From positions 1,240,001-1,304,000 of the forward strand of contig NZ_CP007035.1 in NCBI RefSeq assembly GCF_000243115.2: a stretch of 64,000 nucleotides of DNA, in the 5' to 3' direction. Every line of letters begins with the position of its first letter. Position 1 is the first letter of the stretch. This DNA is from Niabella soli DSM 19437. GTDB taxonomy: Bacteria; Bacteroidota; Bacteroidia; Chitinophagales; Chitinophagaceae. The notes beneath the pieces are model-generated. The model saw only the letters and a program-made list of their open reading frames with translations. It had not been told where the DNA came from and made no database searches. Of the stretch, positions 53,676 to 63,591 are shown piece after piece. The position numbers and the translations under genes were made by a program.

Positions 53676-54236
53676 ATGAGGATATATATAAAATACATGG
53701 TAAGCCTCCGATGCAAAATGGTAGTACAGGAGGAATTGAAAAAACTGGGCATTCAGCACGGTTCTGTAGATCTTGGCGTGGTTGATCTTCAGGAAACAAT
53801 TACCGAAGGCCAGCGCCATCTGCTTGGAATAAACCTGCTTAAATATGGCCTGGAATTACTGGACGACAAAAAGAGTATCCTGATTGAGAAAATAAAAAAC
53901 GTTGTAACGGAAATGATCCACCATGCGGACGAATTACCTAAAGTAAACTATTCTGATTATATCAGTAAACAGTTAGGATACAGCTACACTTATCTTTCCA
54001 ACACCTTTTCAGAGGTAAAGGGCATCAACTTGCAGCAATTTATCATTATGCATAAAATTGAAAAAGTAAAGGAATTGTTATTATATGATGAATTGAACCT
54101 GACAGAAATTTCTTACAGACTTAATTATAGTAGTGCAGCGCATTTATCTAACCAGTTTAAAAAGATCACAGGACTAACTCCTTCTTTTTATAAGCAATTG
54201 AAGCTAAAACGTAAGCAAAACCTCGAAAACCTGTGA
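53676..54236 (+). CDS. AraC-type DNA-binding regulator without sensor domain
   Basis: 186 residues. The C-terminal HTH_18 domain covers about 92-178 (SDYISKQLGYSYTYLSNTFSEVKGI, NLTEISYRLNYSSAAHLSNQFKKITGLTPSFYK). The N-terminal 90 residues do not look like a cupin; they may be a small partner-binding domain. It lies between the two desaturase genes, so control of lipid unsaturation or stress genes is plausible but inferred. Confidence 0.85.
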   Translation: MRIYIKYMVSLRCKMVVQEELKKLGIQHGSVDLGVVDLQETITEGQRHLLGINLLKYGLELLDDKKSILIEKIKNVVTEMIHHADELPKVNYSDYISKQLGYSYTYLSNTFSEVKGINLQQFIIMHKIEKVKELLLYDELNLTEISYRLNYSSAAHLSNQFKKITGLTPSFYKQLKLKRKQNLENL

Positions 54237-54333
54237 TATTTGTAAGTTTAATGAGCGCATGTGTAGTAATAGCGCCTCAAAAACACCTGACCTTTGTTGC
54301 GTAACAAATCCGTTACAAATTAAATAAAATGTC

Positions 54334-54555
54334 ATGTACACAGGTAAAATCACAAACAATGAAAATTTTAAAATGATAGGAGATTGGACCAGTCAGTCAA
54401 AGACACTTAAAGAAAAATATCCACTTTTAGTGGATGCCGATCTGAAATTTGAAAAAGGAAAAGAGAATGACTTACTCACCAGGGTAGGAACCCGGCTTAA
54501 CAAAAAAAGAGACGAGGTAATTAATATTCTCAGGAAAGTACAACCCAGCGCCTAA
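54334..54555 (+). CDS. CsbD-like general stress protein
   Basis: 73 residues. The pattern W-x(7)-LKEKYPLLVDADLKFEKGKENDLLTRVGTRLNKKRDEV matches the CsbD/YjbJ-like fold (KYP, DADL, GKExELL). Such proteins accumulate in stress or stationary phase in many bacteria. The function at molecular level is unknown. It stands as a single gene between AraC and the second desaturase. Confidence 0.78.
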   Translation: MYTGKITNNENFKMIGDWTSQSKTLKEKYPLLVDADLKFEKGKENDLLTRVGTRLNKKRDEVINILRKVQPSA

Positions 54556-54852
54556 CCCTTCATCTGTTTTATATACCAGTAAAGAAATCCATCTTATTGA
54601 AAACGTGGGGCAGAAAGAAATATTCTGCCTTTTTTTGTTGTTGCATTATAGCCATTAAAAAGGCGAAACGATCCATCGCCCATCGCTACAGCTATTGCAT
54701 TCTATTTGACCATATGATCAAAAGGTTGTATCTTTAGCTGGTTACAGATACAGCGAAACATCCACGGGTTCCCGCTCCCCTTCTTCTTCTCATTCAAAAG
54801 CGGCTCCTTTTTATACCGTTTTCTGCATTCCTGTTTTACGCATCACAGTATT

Positions 54853-55635
54853 ATGACGATTTTAATTTTTTTTGTAGCGTTGTGGTATCTTTCGCTATTC
54901 AGTCAGACTTTTTTTCAGCACCGGTATGCGGCGCATGGCTCCTTTACGATGAGCAGGTTCTGGGAGCGCTTCTTTTTCGTGTTTTCCTACCTAACCCAGG
55001 GATCTTCTTACATGAGTGCGCGGGCTTATGCAATCATGCACCGGATGCATCATGCTTATACAGATACGGAAAAAGACCCACACTCACCTAATTTTTCTTC
55101 CAATATGTTTAGCATGATGTGGCGTACTAAAAAAATCTATTCAGCGATCGTACACCAGCGATATCCTATAGAAAAACGATTTGAAAAGAATCTGCCCCAC
55201 TGGCACGGTTTTGATCGCTGGGCAAACTCCCCGCTGTCACGTATACTTTGGGTAGTGATCTATATTTCATTTTTTTTGATTTTTGCTTCTTCGTTCTGGT
55301 GGTGGCTATTGCTACCTGTTGTTATTACGATGGGCGCTTTTCATGGAGCTTTGGTAAATTGGTTTGCACATAAATACGGATATATAAACTTCAGACTCAG
55401 AAATACATCACGCAATTTACTGGTGGTAGATGTGTTAATGCTGGGAGAATCGTATCATAACAATCATCATAAACATCCGTCTTCTGTAAATTTTGGTAAC
55501 CGCTGGCACGAGGTAGATCCGGTGTACCCGGTTATCCTGTTATTAAAATGGCTACGCATTATACGCTTTGCCAAAAAAACCGGTAATGGCTTAAGGAAAC
55601 GTATTTTTCTACCCGCTTTATTTACTATAATTTAA
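54853..55635 (+). CDS. Acyl-CoA desaturase-like fatty acid desaturase
   Basis: 260 residues. The His boxes HRYAAH, HRMHHAYTDTEKDPHSP and HNNHHKHP are the pattern of stearoyl-CoA/acyl-lipid delta-9-type desaturases. Four membrane helices. It should add a cis double bond to saturated acyl chains and raise membrane fluidity. It is followed 11 bases later by the small gene at 55647, probably the same transcript. Confidence 0.9.
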   Translation: MTILIFFVALWYLSLFSQTFFQHRYAAHGSFTMSRFWERFFFVFSYLTQGSSYMSARAYAIMHRMHHAYTDTEKDPHSPNFSSNMFSMMWRTKKIYSAIVHQRYPIEKRFEKNLPHWHGFDRWANSPLSRILWVVIYISFFLIFASSFWWWLLLPVVITMGAFHGALVNWFAHKYGYINFRLRNTSRNLLVVDVLMLGESYHNNHHKHPSSVNFGNRWHEVDPVYPVILLLKWLRIIRFAKKTGNGLRKRIFLPALFTII

Positions 55636-55646
55636 AAACAACTTTT

Positions 55647-55877
55647 ATGTCCAAAAATCAATTTCATGCAGGCAACAAACTGAACATCCTGGGTGGGGAT
55701 AAAGAAAACATATCGACGAATGTCTGTTTTACCGGAAACGCTATTGCATTGTTAAACAATTATGCAGCCACAGGTACGACGATACATTTAGACGATTGGG
55801 ATGGCTATAATGAATTAAGAAGCGGATCGCTCTACTACATTGTTACCGATATTAAAAAAGTAGCTATTTCAGTTTAA
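55647..55877 (+). CDS. Small unknown protein downstream of desaturase
   Basis: 76 residues, beta-rich, soluble (NILGGDKENISTNVCFTGNAIALLNNY, DWDGYNELRSGSLYYIV). Not recognised. Eleven bases separate it from the desaturase, so a shared transcript is likely. No catalytic or binding motif is visible. Confidence 0.55.
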   Translation: MSKNQFHAGNKLNILGGDKENISTNVCFTGNAIALLNNYAATGTTIHLDDWDGYNELRSGSLYYIVTDIKKVAISV

Positions 55878-56127
55878 ATCGTTTATTCCTGGCTTTAAAG
55901 AATATTCAGCTACCAGAAGATTCTCGGAATTAATAAAGAAGCTTTATTCGTCTCAGTAAGGAATATAGTGTGCCTGGTTGCTCAAAAGAAAGCTTCCTTT
56001 ATGTTTATACTAAGATATTCTTTTCTGCAGATCGTTTTCGGCTGTAGTGTCTTCCCTTTTGTACTACTTCCTTTCCGGTGCCTGCTTCAATCATCATTAA
56101 AATTTTTTATCTGCTAAACTGTTTGAT

Positions 56128-56406
56128 ATGACCAGCAAAAAGATCTCAACAGCACAGGTTCCGTTATTACGGAAAGGAGATATTATAAAAAGATTTCCTT
56201 CCAGCGGAGCTCCTGAAGAACAATTTGATGAGGAACGCAAAAAGGATACGGATGTATTTGAGATCTGTTCTATAAATTCCAAAAACGATATAATAGAACT
56301 CATAACACCAGGCAGCGCGCGTGGTATGTTTCCATCTCCAGGCGATGTCACTCATTTGTTTATAAAATCCTGCAACCTTGTGGCACAGGGCATTTGGTGG
56401 ATATAG
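56128..56406 (+). CDS. Small unknown protein
   Basis: 92 residues, charged N-terminal half (PLLRKGDIIKRFPSSGAPEEQFDEERKKD) and a hydrophobic end (HLFIKSCNLVAQGIWWI). Not recognised. It precedes the RRM gene by a 223-base leader. The opposite strand has a similar-length frame, but the plus frame has the better start and amino-acid composition. Confidence 0.45.
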   Translation: MTSKKISTAQVPLLRKGDIIKRFPSSGAPEEQFDEERKKDTDVFEICSINSKNDIIELITPGSARGMFPSPGDVTHLFIKSCNLVAQGIWWI

Positions 56407-56629
56407 GATGCAAATGGCATCCCTACTTTAATTCTCTTAATCCCTTAAAAAGAAAAACTCACATTTGCCTAAAAAGCCTTATCTTTACAAGGATAGGCAT
56501 AAATACTCCATCACTTCAAGTCAGGATCAGTTACATATCTACTACGCACCAATAGCATTTATTTTTCTCCTTCTTCTTTTTTTGCTGCCGCATTTAGCCT
56601 CTATTTTTTAAAAGAAAAATTTATTTACA

Positions 56630-56896
56630 ATGAACATGTATGTTTCAAACCTGGGGTTTCATGCCTCTGACGATGATTTGCGCGAACTTTTTAGCAGCTT
56701 CGGACAAGTGTCTTCTGCCAAAGTAATTATGGATAGAACCACCGGGAAGAGCCGGGGCTTTGGTTTCGTAGAAATGGGCTCAGTTTCAGATGCCACACTT
56801 GCAATGAAAGAGCTGGACGGTAAGGATGTCGATGGCAGGAGAATTGCTGTTTCGGCTGCAAAAGAACGGGAAGAGCGGTCTAATAGAAAATGGTAA
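56630..56896 (+). CDS. RRM-type RNA-binding protein
   Basis: 88 residues, almost entirely one RRM: RNP2 MYVSNLG at residues 3-9, RNP1 KSRGFGFVEM at 44-53. Short RRM proteins replace some Hfq/Csp-type functions in Bacteroidota and are often induced by cold. A leader of more than 100 bases before the ATG and a strong terminator after it point to a monocistronic, possibly thermally controlled mRNA. Confidence 0.92.
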   Translation: MNMYVSNLGFHASDDDLRELFSSFGQVSSAKVIMDRTTGKSRGFGFVEMGSVSDATLAMKELDGKDVDGRRIAVSAAKEREERSNRKW

Positions 56897-56906
56897 TAAA
56901 TGTTCG

Positions 56907-56933
56907 AAGGGGCCGTCCGGCCCCTTCTTTTTT
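56907..56933 (+). terminator. Intrinsic terminator of the RRM gene
   Basis: AAGGGGCC and GGCCCCTT pair around GTCC, followed by C and six T. Confidence 0.85.
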
Positions 56934-56985
56934 AATAGTATAACTGTTGTGAGTACTCAGTGTGCTTCATTTTAAAACATGTACC

Positions 56986-57261
56986 ATGCATTTCCAAAAA
57001 CAAGATCTGTCGGGCACCCACTATACCTGGAACAACGAACAGCCTGCTTTTAGTGGCCAGCCCAGCCGCAGAAGATTTGATAAAAATAATGGCGATCAGG
57101 TGCTTTACCTGATCAACTTTTACGCATCATTGGCCGGGCGGGTAAGCCTCCTGGAAGGCAGGATCATTGAGCAGACCATTACGCGGGATCTGCCGGATGC
57201 TGCGAAAAGTGAGGTTTCCGCTTTTAACTGGATCAGGCGCAGCGCTTTCCCAACTCTGTAG
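56986..57261 (+). CDS. Small unknown protein
   Basis: 91 residues from ATG 56986. Visible: HFQKQDLSGTHYTWNNEQPAF, SRRRFDKNNGDQVLYLINFY and LLEGRIIEQTITRDLP. Such short proteins next to stress genes are frequent in Chitinophagaceae, but I know no function. It converges with the gene at 57296. Confidence 0.55.
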   Translation: MHFQKQDLSGTHYTWNNEQPAFSGQPSRRRFDKNNGDQVLYLINFYASLAGRVSLLEGRIIEQTITRDLPDAAKSEVSAFNWIRRSAFPTL

Positions 57262-57295
57262 AACTCAGGTGCCAAAATAACTGCAGCAATTTTTA

Positions 57296-57520
57296 TCAGT
57301 CTTCTCTTTCATCCACATATGGCAATAGCTGCATGGCTATAACCGGAAAGTATCCCTGTTGGGTTGTATATTGCCATCCGAAACGTTCTGTTTTAAAAAA
57401 TTCCCCCACTTCCCGGTTGTTAATATATAACCGGTAATGTCTGGAATTCATCTTCTTGCTTCTTCTCAGCTCACCAAAGATTTTTTTTCCTTCAAATTCA
57501 AATTGAACAGGAATATGCAT
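57296..57520 (-). CDS. Small unknown beta-rich protein
   Basis: 74 residues, starting HIPVQFEFEGKKIFGELRRS, with alternating hydrophobic strands typical of a small barrel (YRLYINNREVGEFFKTERFGW). Single-domain, soluble, not recognised. First in a leftward group with 57624 and 57970, which are not tightly linked. Confidence 0.55.
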   Translation of the reverse strand: MHIPVQFEFEGKKIFGELRRSKKMNSRHYRLYINNREVGEFFKTERFGWQYTTQQGYFPVIAMQLLPYVDERED

Positions 57521-57623
57521 AATTCCTTTTATTAAACCCTTAACTTTTTTGAAAATGTATTCAGACGCTGATTTTAAACGTCTTTTTTACATCCTCAGGT
57601 GAACAGTATGTTAACAACCGGCC

Positions 57624-57887
57624 TTATGTAAAGGCCCTCTTTTGAATGAATTTGTAGCACCTGCTAAAGGACGTCGTCTTAACGGCTATAAAATGATGGT
57701 TGATCCTTTGCTTTGCATTATTACACATTTGGAGTAGTACATCATTTGAAACATCTTCAAAAACAAAATCATCCGGCGCTTCTATTATAAATTGAGCCAC
57801 TTTTTCGATACGTATAAAATTTACAGCCATTATTTTATACACCGTGCTCAGTTTATCTTTTGTATTAAATAAAGGCATTTTTTGCAT
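57624..57887 (-). CDS. Small unknown protein
   Basis: 87 residues from ATG 57887 (an upstream start at 57926 is possible). Sequence such as EKVAQFIIEAPDDFVFEDVSNDVLLQMCNNAK suggests a mixed alpha/beta fold. Not recognised. Basic C-terminus. Confidence 0.5.
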   Translation of the reverse strand: MQKMPLFNTKDKLSTVYKIMAVNFIRIEKVAQFIIEAPDDFVFEDVSNDVLLQMCNNAKQRINHHFIAVKTTSFSRCYKFIQKRAFT

Positions 57888-57969
57888 AATGCAACCTTTA
57901 TATAGGAAAAGGGTTATGGTTGACATTTGTTTTTATTAATAACAGATCTTCACCTGTTCAATAAATTTG

Positions 57970-58188
57970 CTACAGCTGTATGCTTCTTACAAATTTTAGA
58001 ATCCGCTCACGCATTTTTGAATAGTTAGCTAGTACCCCCCGGGATGATCTCATCTTTTTTTCTTTCGGTTCAAGTATGAACCAGGTTTTTTTCAACCCGA
58101 TGGTTCCCTTTTCCGTCTGTTTCAGATTTCCTTTTCCGTCCGTTGCCGGTTCAAAAAAGCGATTGCTTTTAGTAGCCATTATGTTCAT
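57970..58188 (-). CDS. Small basic unknown protein
   Basis: 72 residues from ATG 58188. Strongly basic (TKSNRFFEPATDGKGNLKQTEKG, EPKEKKMRSSRGVLANYSKMRERI). It could bind nucleic acid; not recognised. Start choice among three close ATG codons (58227, 58188, 58179) is uncertain. Confidence 0.45.
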   Translation of the reverse strand: MNIMATKSNRFFEPATDGKGNLKQTEKGTIGLKKTWFILEPKEKKMRSSRGVLANYSKMRERILKFVRSIQL

Positions 58189-58763
58189 AATTTGAAAACG
58201 CCTAAAATTAGATGCCTGGGAGGTCAATGTTTATAAAGATCTTCAATTTGTCGTTATTTGCGTTACATATTTATATGCCAGACTTACATATATCACAGGT
58301 TTGATGTGTATCTGCAATGACCGGTCCCCCACAAATGTTTTTTTATAAAGAGCGCATATAAAGAGCCGCTAACAGGCACTCTTTTTACAAAATCATAGCT
58401 CAGATATTATTTTTCATTTTCAAGAGAAAGAAGGGGTAATATTTTCCTCACCAGGAGTCAGCAGGCAGTACTGCGTCAGGGAAGAACAGCATTATAGAAA
58501 TTAAACTATGCATGAAAAGGCATTACATTTGATTACTATTTCAATAGCTGTTAGGCAGGGCTAAGTACTAAAGAGTTGTTGTTAATATGCATAGAATAGG
58601 ACTTTCGTTTATAAATTCACGTTCTAACAGGCGTATATTATAGGCACTATAGAGAATTTTTGCACAAAACCTTATTTATGGATTGAAAATTGTGGTTTTG
58701 CAAAGATTGTTGGGCTCCCTGGCTCTAAAAGGTTCCCAGCGCTTTACATACATACTTTATAAA
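58189..58763. other. Intergenic region before the histidine kinase
   Basis: 575 bases without a supported gene, AT-rich. AAAGAG and CTCTTT near 58361-58388 form an imperfect hairpin with T/A-rich flanks that may end transcription. The kinase promoter is presumably in 58560-58700, but I assign no element. Confidence 0.45.
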
Positions 58764-59873
58764 ATGAATAACCAGAGTTTGGGATTATTAGTAGAAGAGA
58801 AACAGGCATTACTGGCAGCGATTGTATCCTCTTCTCAGGATGCAATAATAAGTAAAACCCTGAAGGGTATTATAACAAGTTGGAACCCCGCTGCTGAACG
58901 GCTCTTTGGATATTCAGAAAAAGAAGTACTGGGCAAGCACATATCATTGATCATACCAGAAGACCGGATACACGAAGAAGATTTTATCATACAACAAATT
59001 TCCAAAGGCTTGCGTTTGGAACATTTTGAAACGATGCGTGTTACCAGCGATGGCAGACAAATCCCTATTTCTCTTACCTTGTCACCGATATTTAATGAGC
59101 GCCATGAAATTATTGGAGCATCTAAAATTGTGCGGGATATTTCTGAAAACATTACGGCCAAGCAGGAAAAAGAACAGCTTTATGAGGAGATTAAAATGTT
59201 GAACAAAAAAAAAGACGAATTTATCGCACTGGCAACTCATGAACTAAAAACGCCCATCACTTCTTTGCGAGGATTTTTAGAAGTATTACAAAAGAATGTT
59301 TCCCCGGAGGGCATTAATTTCAGTTTGCTTGAAAGATGCAGTCGGCAAGTGAATAAATTAATAATGTTACTGAACGATCTTTTGGATGTTTCCCGCGTTC
59401 AACTTGGAAAACTTCAGCTTCGTTATGAATACTTTAATATTGTTAGTATGGCAACGGAGGTCCTCTCCAGCTTTATCCACTTTGAAAAACACACCCTCAG
59501 CGTTAAAAACAGGGAGCCCATAATCGTTTATGCTGATAGAATTCGACTGGAGCAGGTACTTACAAACCTGGTTAATAATGCAATTAAGTATTCTCCATCA
59601 GGAGGAGACGTTGAAATAAAAATATGGGAATCACGTGACAACATTCATTTATCAGTCAGGGACGAAGGCATTGGCATTGATAATGAACATTTGGCTGAAA
59701 TTTTTAGTCAGTTCTACCGGGCCGTTGATGATCAGTCAAATATTTCCGGGTTAGGAATTGGTTTATATATAAGCAAAGAAATCATTGTTCGACATGGAGG
59801 AACAATAGAAGCAAAAAGTCGGAAGGGCGGCGGATCTGTTTTTACCGTTTCACTCCCGCAAAAGAAAGATTAG
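58764..59873 (+). CDS. PAS-domain sensor histidine kinase
   Basis: 369 residues from ATG 58764. A PAS domain with PAC region (13-130) comes first, then a short coil and the HisKA domain with H159 in ATHELKTPITSLRG. The HATPase domain has N box NLVNNAIKYSPSG, G1 DEGIGID and G2 GLGIGLYISK. No membrane segment, so it senses an intracellular signal. It is followed 33 bases later by a receiver-only regulator, its likely partner. Confidence 0.92.
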   Translation: MNNQSLGLLVEEKQALLAAIVSSSQDAIISKTLKGIITSWNPAAERLFGYSEKEVLGKHISLIIPEDRIHEEDFIIQQISKGLRLEHFETMRVTSDGRQIPISLTLSPIFNERHEIIGASKIVRDISENITAKQEKEQLYEEIKMLNKKKDEFIALATHELKTPITSLRGFLEVLQKNVSPEGINFSLLERCSRQVNKLIMLLNDLLDVSRVQLGKLQLRYEYFNIVSMATEVLSSFIHFEKHTLSVKNREPIIVYADRIRLEQVLTNLVNNAIKYSPSGGDVEIKIWESRDNIHLSVRDEGIGIDNEHLAEIFSQFYRAVDDQSNISGLGIGLYISKEIIVRHGGTIEAKSRKGGGSVFTVSLPQKKD

Positions 59874-59906
59874 AAACATTTTATTAAGTAATTTATTTTA
59901 TTAGGT

Positions 59907-60257
59907 GTGAAAAAAGATGTTTTAATAATAGAAGATGATGATGATATACGCTATTTGATAGAATATATTCTTAAGGGCGCACTTTATAAGGTTAGAACGG
60001 GTACTTCAGCTAAAGACCTGAATGATGCCCTTGCAGTAAAGCTTCCCGATATAATCATACTGGATATTATGCTTCCCGATGGTAATGGTATTGATTTGTG
60101 CAAAAAGATAAAAGGAAACGGCTTAACAAACCATATACCAGTGATCATTATGTCGGCATATCAGTTTAGCAATGTAGAAGACGCCTGCGCTGAAGCTTTT
60201 ATTAATAAACCGTTCGGCATTCATGAAGTTATCACAGCAGTGGAACAGGTTTCTTAA
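59907..60257 (+). CDS. Single-domain response regulator (receiver only)
   Basis: 116 residues from GTG 59907. Acidic pocket E9/D10/D11 with further Asp, phospho-acceptor D53 (ILDIMLPDG), and K101 in FINKPFG. No output domain, so it should act by protein contact or phosphotransfer, as CheY-like proteins do. It directly follows the kinase gene. Confidence 0.92.
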   Translation: MKKDVLIIEDDDDIRYLIEYILKGALYKVRTGTSAKDLNDALAVKLPDIIILDIMLPDGNGIDLCKKIKGNGLTNHIPVIIMSAYQFSNVEDACAEAFINKPFGIHEVITAVEQVS

Positions 60258-60366
60258 AAATAATGAACTGCTTAATGTCTGATTTTAACAATCTCCTGGA
60301 GCCAAACGGTTAGATTTGATACGTAATCATCGTTAATGCTTCAAATAAACGGAAGAACTATCCTCT

Positions 60367-61260
60367 TCAGTTCATGCTCCTGTATTCATTAGGAGTTACG
60401 CCGGTTTTTTGCTTAAATAAGCGAGTAAAATGTTGGGGATATTTAAAGCCCAGCTCATAAGCAATTTGATTAACGGTTTTGCCAGCATCATATATCTTAT
60501 TCTTTGCTGTATCTATTATTTTATTCTGGATGTATTCCTGGGCCGATTTCCCAGTTTCTTTTTTGATTAAATCTCCAAAGTAGTTGGCAGACAAATGCAG
60601 TTCGCCGGCACAATAAGCAACCGAAGGTAACCCGATCAGCTGCGTTTTTTCAGAGACAAAGTAACTGTTTAGCAATTCTTCAAATTTTTCCAGTATGCCC
60701 CGGTTAACATTTTCGCGGGTAATAAATTGCCGGTCGTAAAACCGGGTACAATAGTTTAAAAACAGCTCAATGTTGGAAGCGATCAGCGTTTTGCTATGCT
60801 TATCGATGGACTGGCTTAATTCATAAGTAATTTTATCAAAACATTCAAGTACAATCTTCTTCTCCCGTTCAGACAGATGAAGTGCTTCATTTGTTTGGTA
60901 AGAAAAAAAGCTGAACTCATTCATTCGCTTGCCAAGCGGCGTATTTAGTAGCAGATCCGGGTGGAAGGTCAGCGCTGTTCCTGTAGGCTGATACACTTCG
61001 GGGTTCGTTACATCGATTACCTGGCCGGGAGAAAAAAACACCAAAGTTCCTTCCTGGTAGTCATAATAATGATTACCATACCGGATATCTCCGCACTTTA
61101 TGTTCTTGAGTACAATACAAAAAATATTAAAGGTCATCCGGTGGCCGGACCTGGGGTCTGCCATAGAAAGATCCACAATGTTTACCAGCGGATGTAAGGT
61201 GGGGTTATTGTTGAAGACATTATAGTCGTGAACGGTATTAAAGGTGATTGCTCTTTCCAT
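60367..61260 (-). CDS. AraC family transcriptional regulator
   Basis: 297 residues from ATG 61260, which starts the canonical cupin-like N-terminal domain (HPLVNIVDLSMADPR, then YQEGTLVFFSPGQVIDV). The C-terminal HTH_18 domain has VAYCAGELHLSANYFGDLIKKETGKSAQEYI and VNQIAYELGFKYPQHFTRLFKQKTGVTPNEYR. It is divergent from the aldo/keto reductase gene and the best candidate to bind the 35-base boxes at 61328 and 63520. Confidence 0.9.
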   Translation of the reverse strand: MERAITFNTVHDYNVFNNNPTLHPLVNIVDLSMADPRSGHRMTFNIFCIVLKNIKCGDIRYGNHYYDYQEGTLVFFSPGQVIDVTNPEVYQPTGTALTFHPDLLLNTPLGKRMNEFSFFSYQTNEALHLSEREKKIVLECFDKITYELSQSIDKHSKTLIASNIELFLNYCTRFYDRQFITRENVNRGILEKFEELLNSYFVSEKTQLIGLPSVAYCAGELHLSANYFGDLIKKETGKSAQEYIQNKIIDTAKNKIYDAGKTVNQIAYELGFKYPQHFTRLFKQKTGVTPNEYRSMN

Positions 61261-61327
61261 ATCCTTGTTTTCTAATGTAAAAGTACAAACTCCCTGATAA
61301 CAGAAGCTTTTCCTCACTTCCAATCAG

Positions 61328-61362
61328 TAATAATGGTAGTAAAACCAGTAATCTGTATACCA
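61328..61362 (+). promoter_or_regulatory. AraC-type operator box, copy 1 (aldo/keto reductase)
   Basis: 30 of 35 bases are identical to the box at 63520-63554. It carries TGGTAGTAA, CCAGTAATC and TACCA, so it has direct AGTAA units and outer TGGTA/TACCA symmetry. Exactly 20 bases later is GAACTTTG (61383-61390), a plausible -7 region. Position just upstream of the promoter fits an activator of AraC type. Confidence 0.7.
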
Positions 61363-61404
61363 ACTGCCTCATTTTCAGATCGGAACTTTGCACTATTCAA
61401 TTAA

Positions 61405-62400
<996 letters not shown>

Positions 62401-62424
62401 AATTGTATAGTAACTATTAATAAA

Positions 62425-63522
62425 ATGAAAAGGAAAACAGCAGATTATAAACAAATGGGCAAACAGCGATCTGGTATTTATTTATTGGTAATTCTTGTAT
62501 TTGGCATTGCATCTTGTGTGTCAACGAAACCACATTCAAGTGGCAATTTGATCATTAAAGAGCAAGGGGCGTTTTCGGCAGGTGGTACGGTGGTTAAAAG
62601 TGAAGGTGAATTCGATGCCTTAAAACCGTGGAATGTGCAGCAGGGCGGGCAAACCCGGCATGGCGACCATGCTGATGTTTTTTACCAGATTCCTGAAAAT
62701 GCAAAACGCTATTCAATGGTATTCCTACACGGCTATGGTCAATCCCGCCGCAGTTGGCAAACTACTGCCGATGGCAGAGAGGGCTTTGCTGATATTTTCT
62801 TGCGAAAAGGATATGGAGTTTATCTTGTTGACCAGCCGGGCCGCGGCGATGCAGGACAAACCACAAAGCCGGGACAAATCACAGCAACACCTGATGACCA
62901 AACCTGGTTTACGCAATTTCGTATAGGTTTGTATCCCAGTTTTAACGAAGGTGTACAATTTCCAAAAGACGAAAAATCGTTGGATCAGTTTTACCGGATG
63001 ATGACGCCTAACACCGGAAATGTAGATGAATCAACTATCGTCAATGCCATGTCGGCCGTTTTTGATAGAACGGGTGATGGCATCTTGTTTACCCATTCCG
63101 CCGGCGGTTCTCCCGGTTGGAAAACGGCTATCCAAAATAGCCGGGTAAAGGCCATCGTAGCCATAGAGCCGGGCGGATTTACTTTTCCCGAAGGCGAAGT
63201 TCCTGAAGGTAATCGTGGTGGTAAAGGTGTGCCGCTTAACGAGTTTTTGAAATTAACCAAAATACCTATCGTGGTTTACTACGGCGACTATATACCCAAA
63301 GAAGAAACCAACGCGGCTTCGCTTAACTTTTGGCGTAATGTGCTGGCCACTGCAAGGCAATGGGCAAAAGTTGTAAACGCGCATGGCGGTGACGCTACCA
63401 TTGTTCATTTGCCGGAAATAGGGATTAGGGGCAATACACATTTCATCATGTCAGATTTGAATAATGGTCAAATCGCCGACCAGTTATCCAAATGGTTACA
63501 ACAAAAAGGACTGGATAAGTAA
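62425..63522 (+). CDS. Lipoprotein alpha/beta hydrolase
   Basis: 365 residues. The signal sequence ends with lipobox GIASC. Hydrolase features: VFLHGYGQSRRSW (oxyanion region), VDQPGRGDAG, nucleophile elbow FTHSAGGSPGW (Ser in HSAGG), acid around VVYYGDYIP, and catalytic His near RGNTHFIMSDL. It should be a periplasmic or outer-membrane esterase-like enzyme. Its stop overlaps the second operator box, before the flavodoxin gene. Confidence 0.88.
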   Translation: MKRKTADYKQMGKQRSGIYLLVILVFGIASCVSTKPHSSGNLIIKEQGAFSAGGTVVKSEGEFDALKPWNVQQGGQTRHGDHADVFYQIPENAKRYSMVFLHGYGQSRRSWQTTADGREGFADIFLRKGYGVYLVDQPGRGDAGQTTKPGQITATPDDQTWFTQFRIGLYPSFNEGVQFPKDEKSLDQFYRMMTPNTGNVDESTIVNAMSAVFDRTGDGILFTHSAGGSPGWKTAIQNSRVKAIVAIEPGGFTFPEGEVPEGNRGGKGVPLNEFLKLTKIPIVVYYGDYIPKEETNAASLNFWRNVLATARQWAKVVNAHGGDATIVHLPEIGIRGNTHFIMSDLNNGQIADQLSKWLQQKGLDK

Positions 63523-63554
63523 TATTGGTAGTAATTCCAGTAATCCGTCTACCA
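63520..63554 (+). promoter_or_regulatory. AraC-type operator box, copy 2 (flavodoxin)
   Basis: Near-identical partner of 61328-61362, overlapping the hydrolase stop codon. GAACTTTG (63575-63582) again follows after exactly 20 bases, and the ATG at 63592 follows ten bases later. The identical spacing makes chance similarity unlikely. Confidence 0.7.
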
Positions 63555-63591
63555 TAAAACTTCTTTGTCCTTTAGAACTTTGTATCATTAA

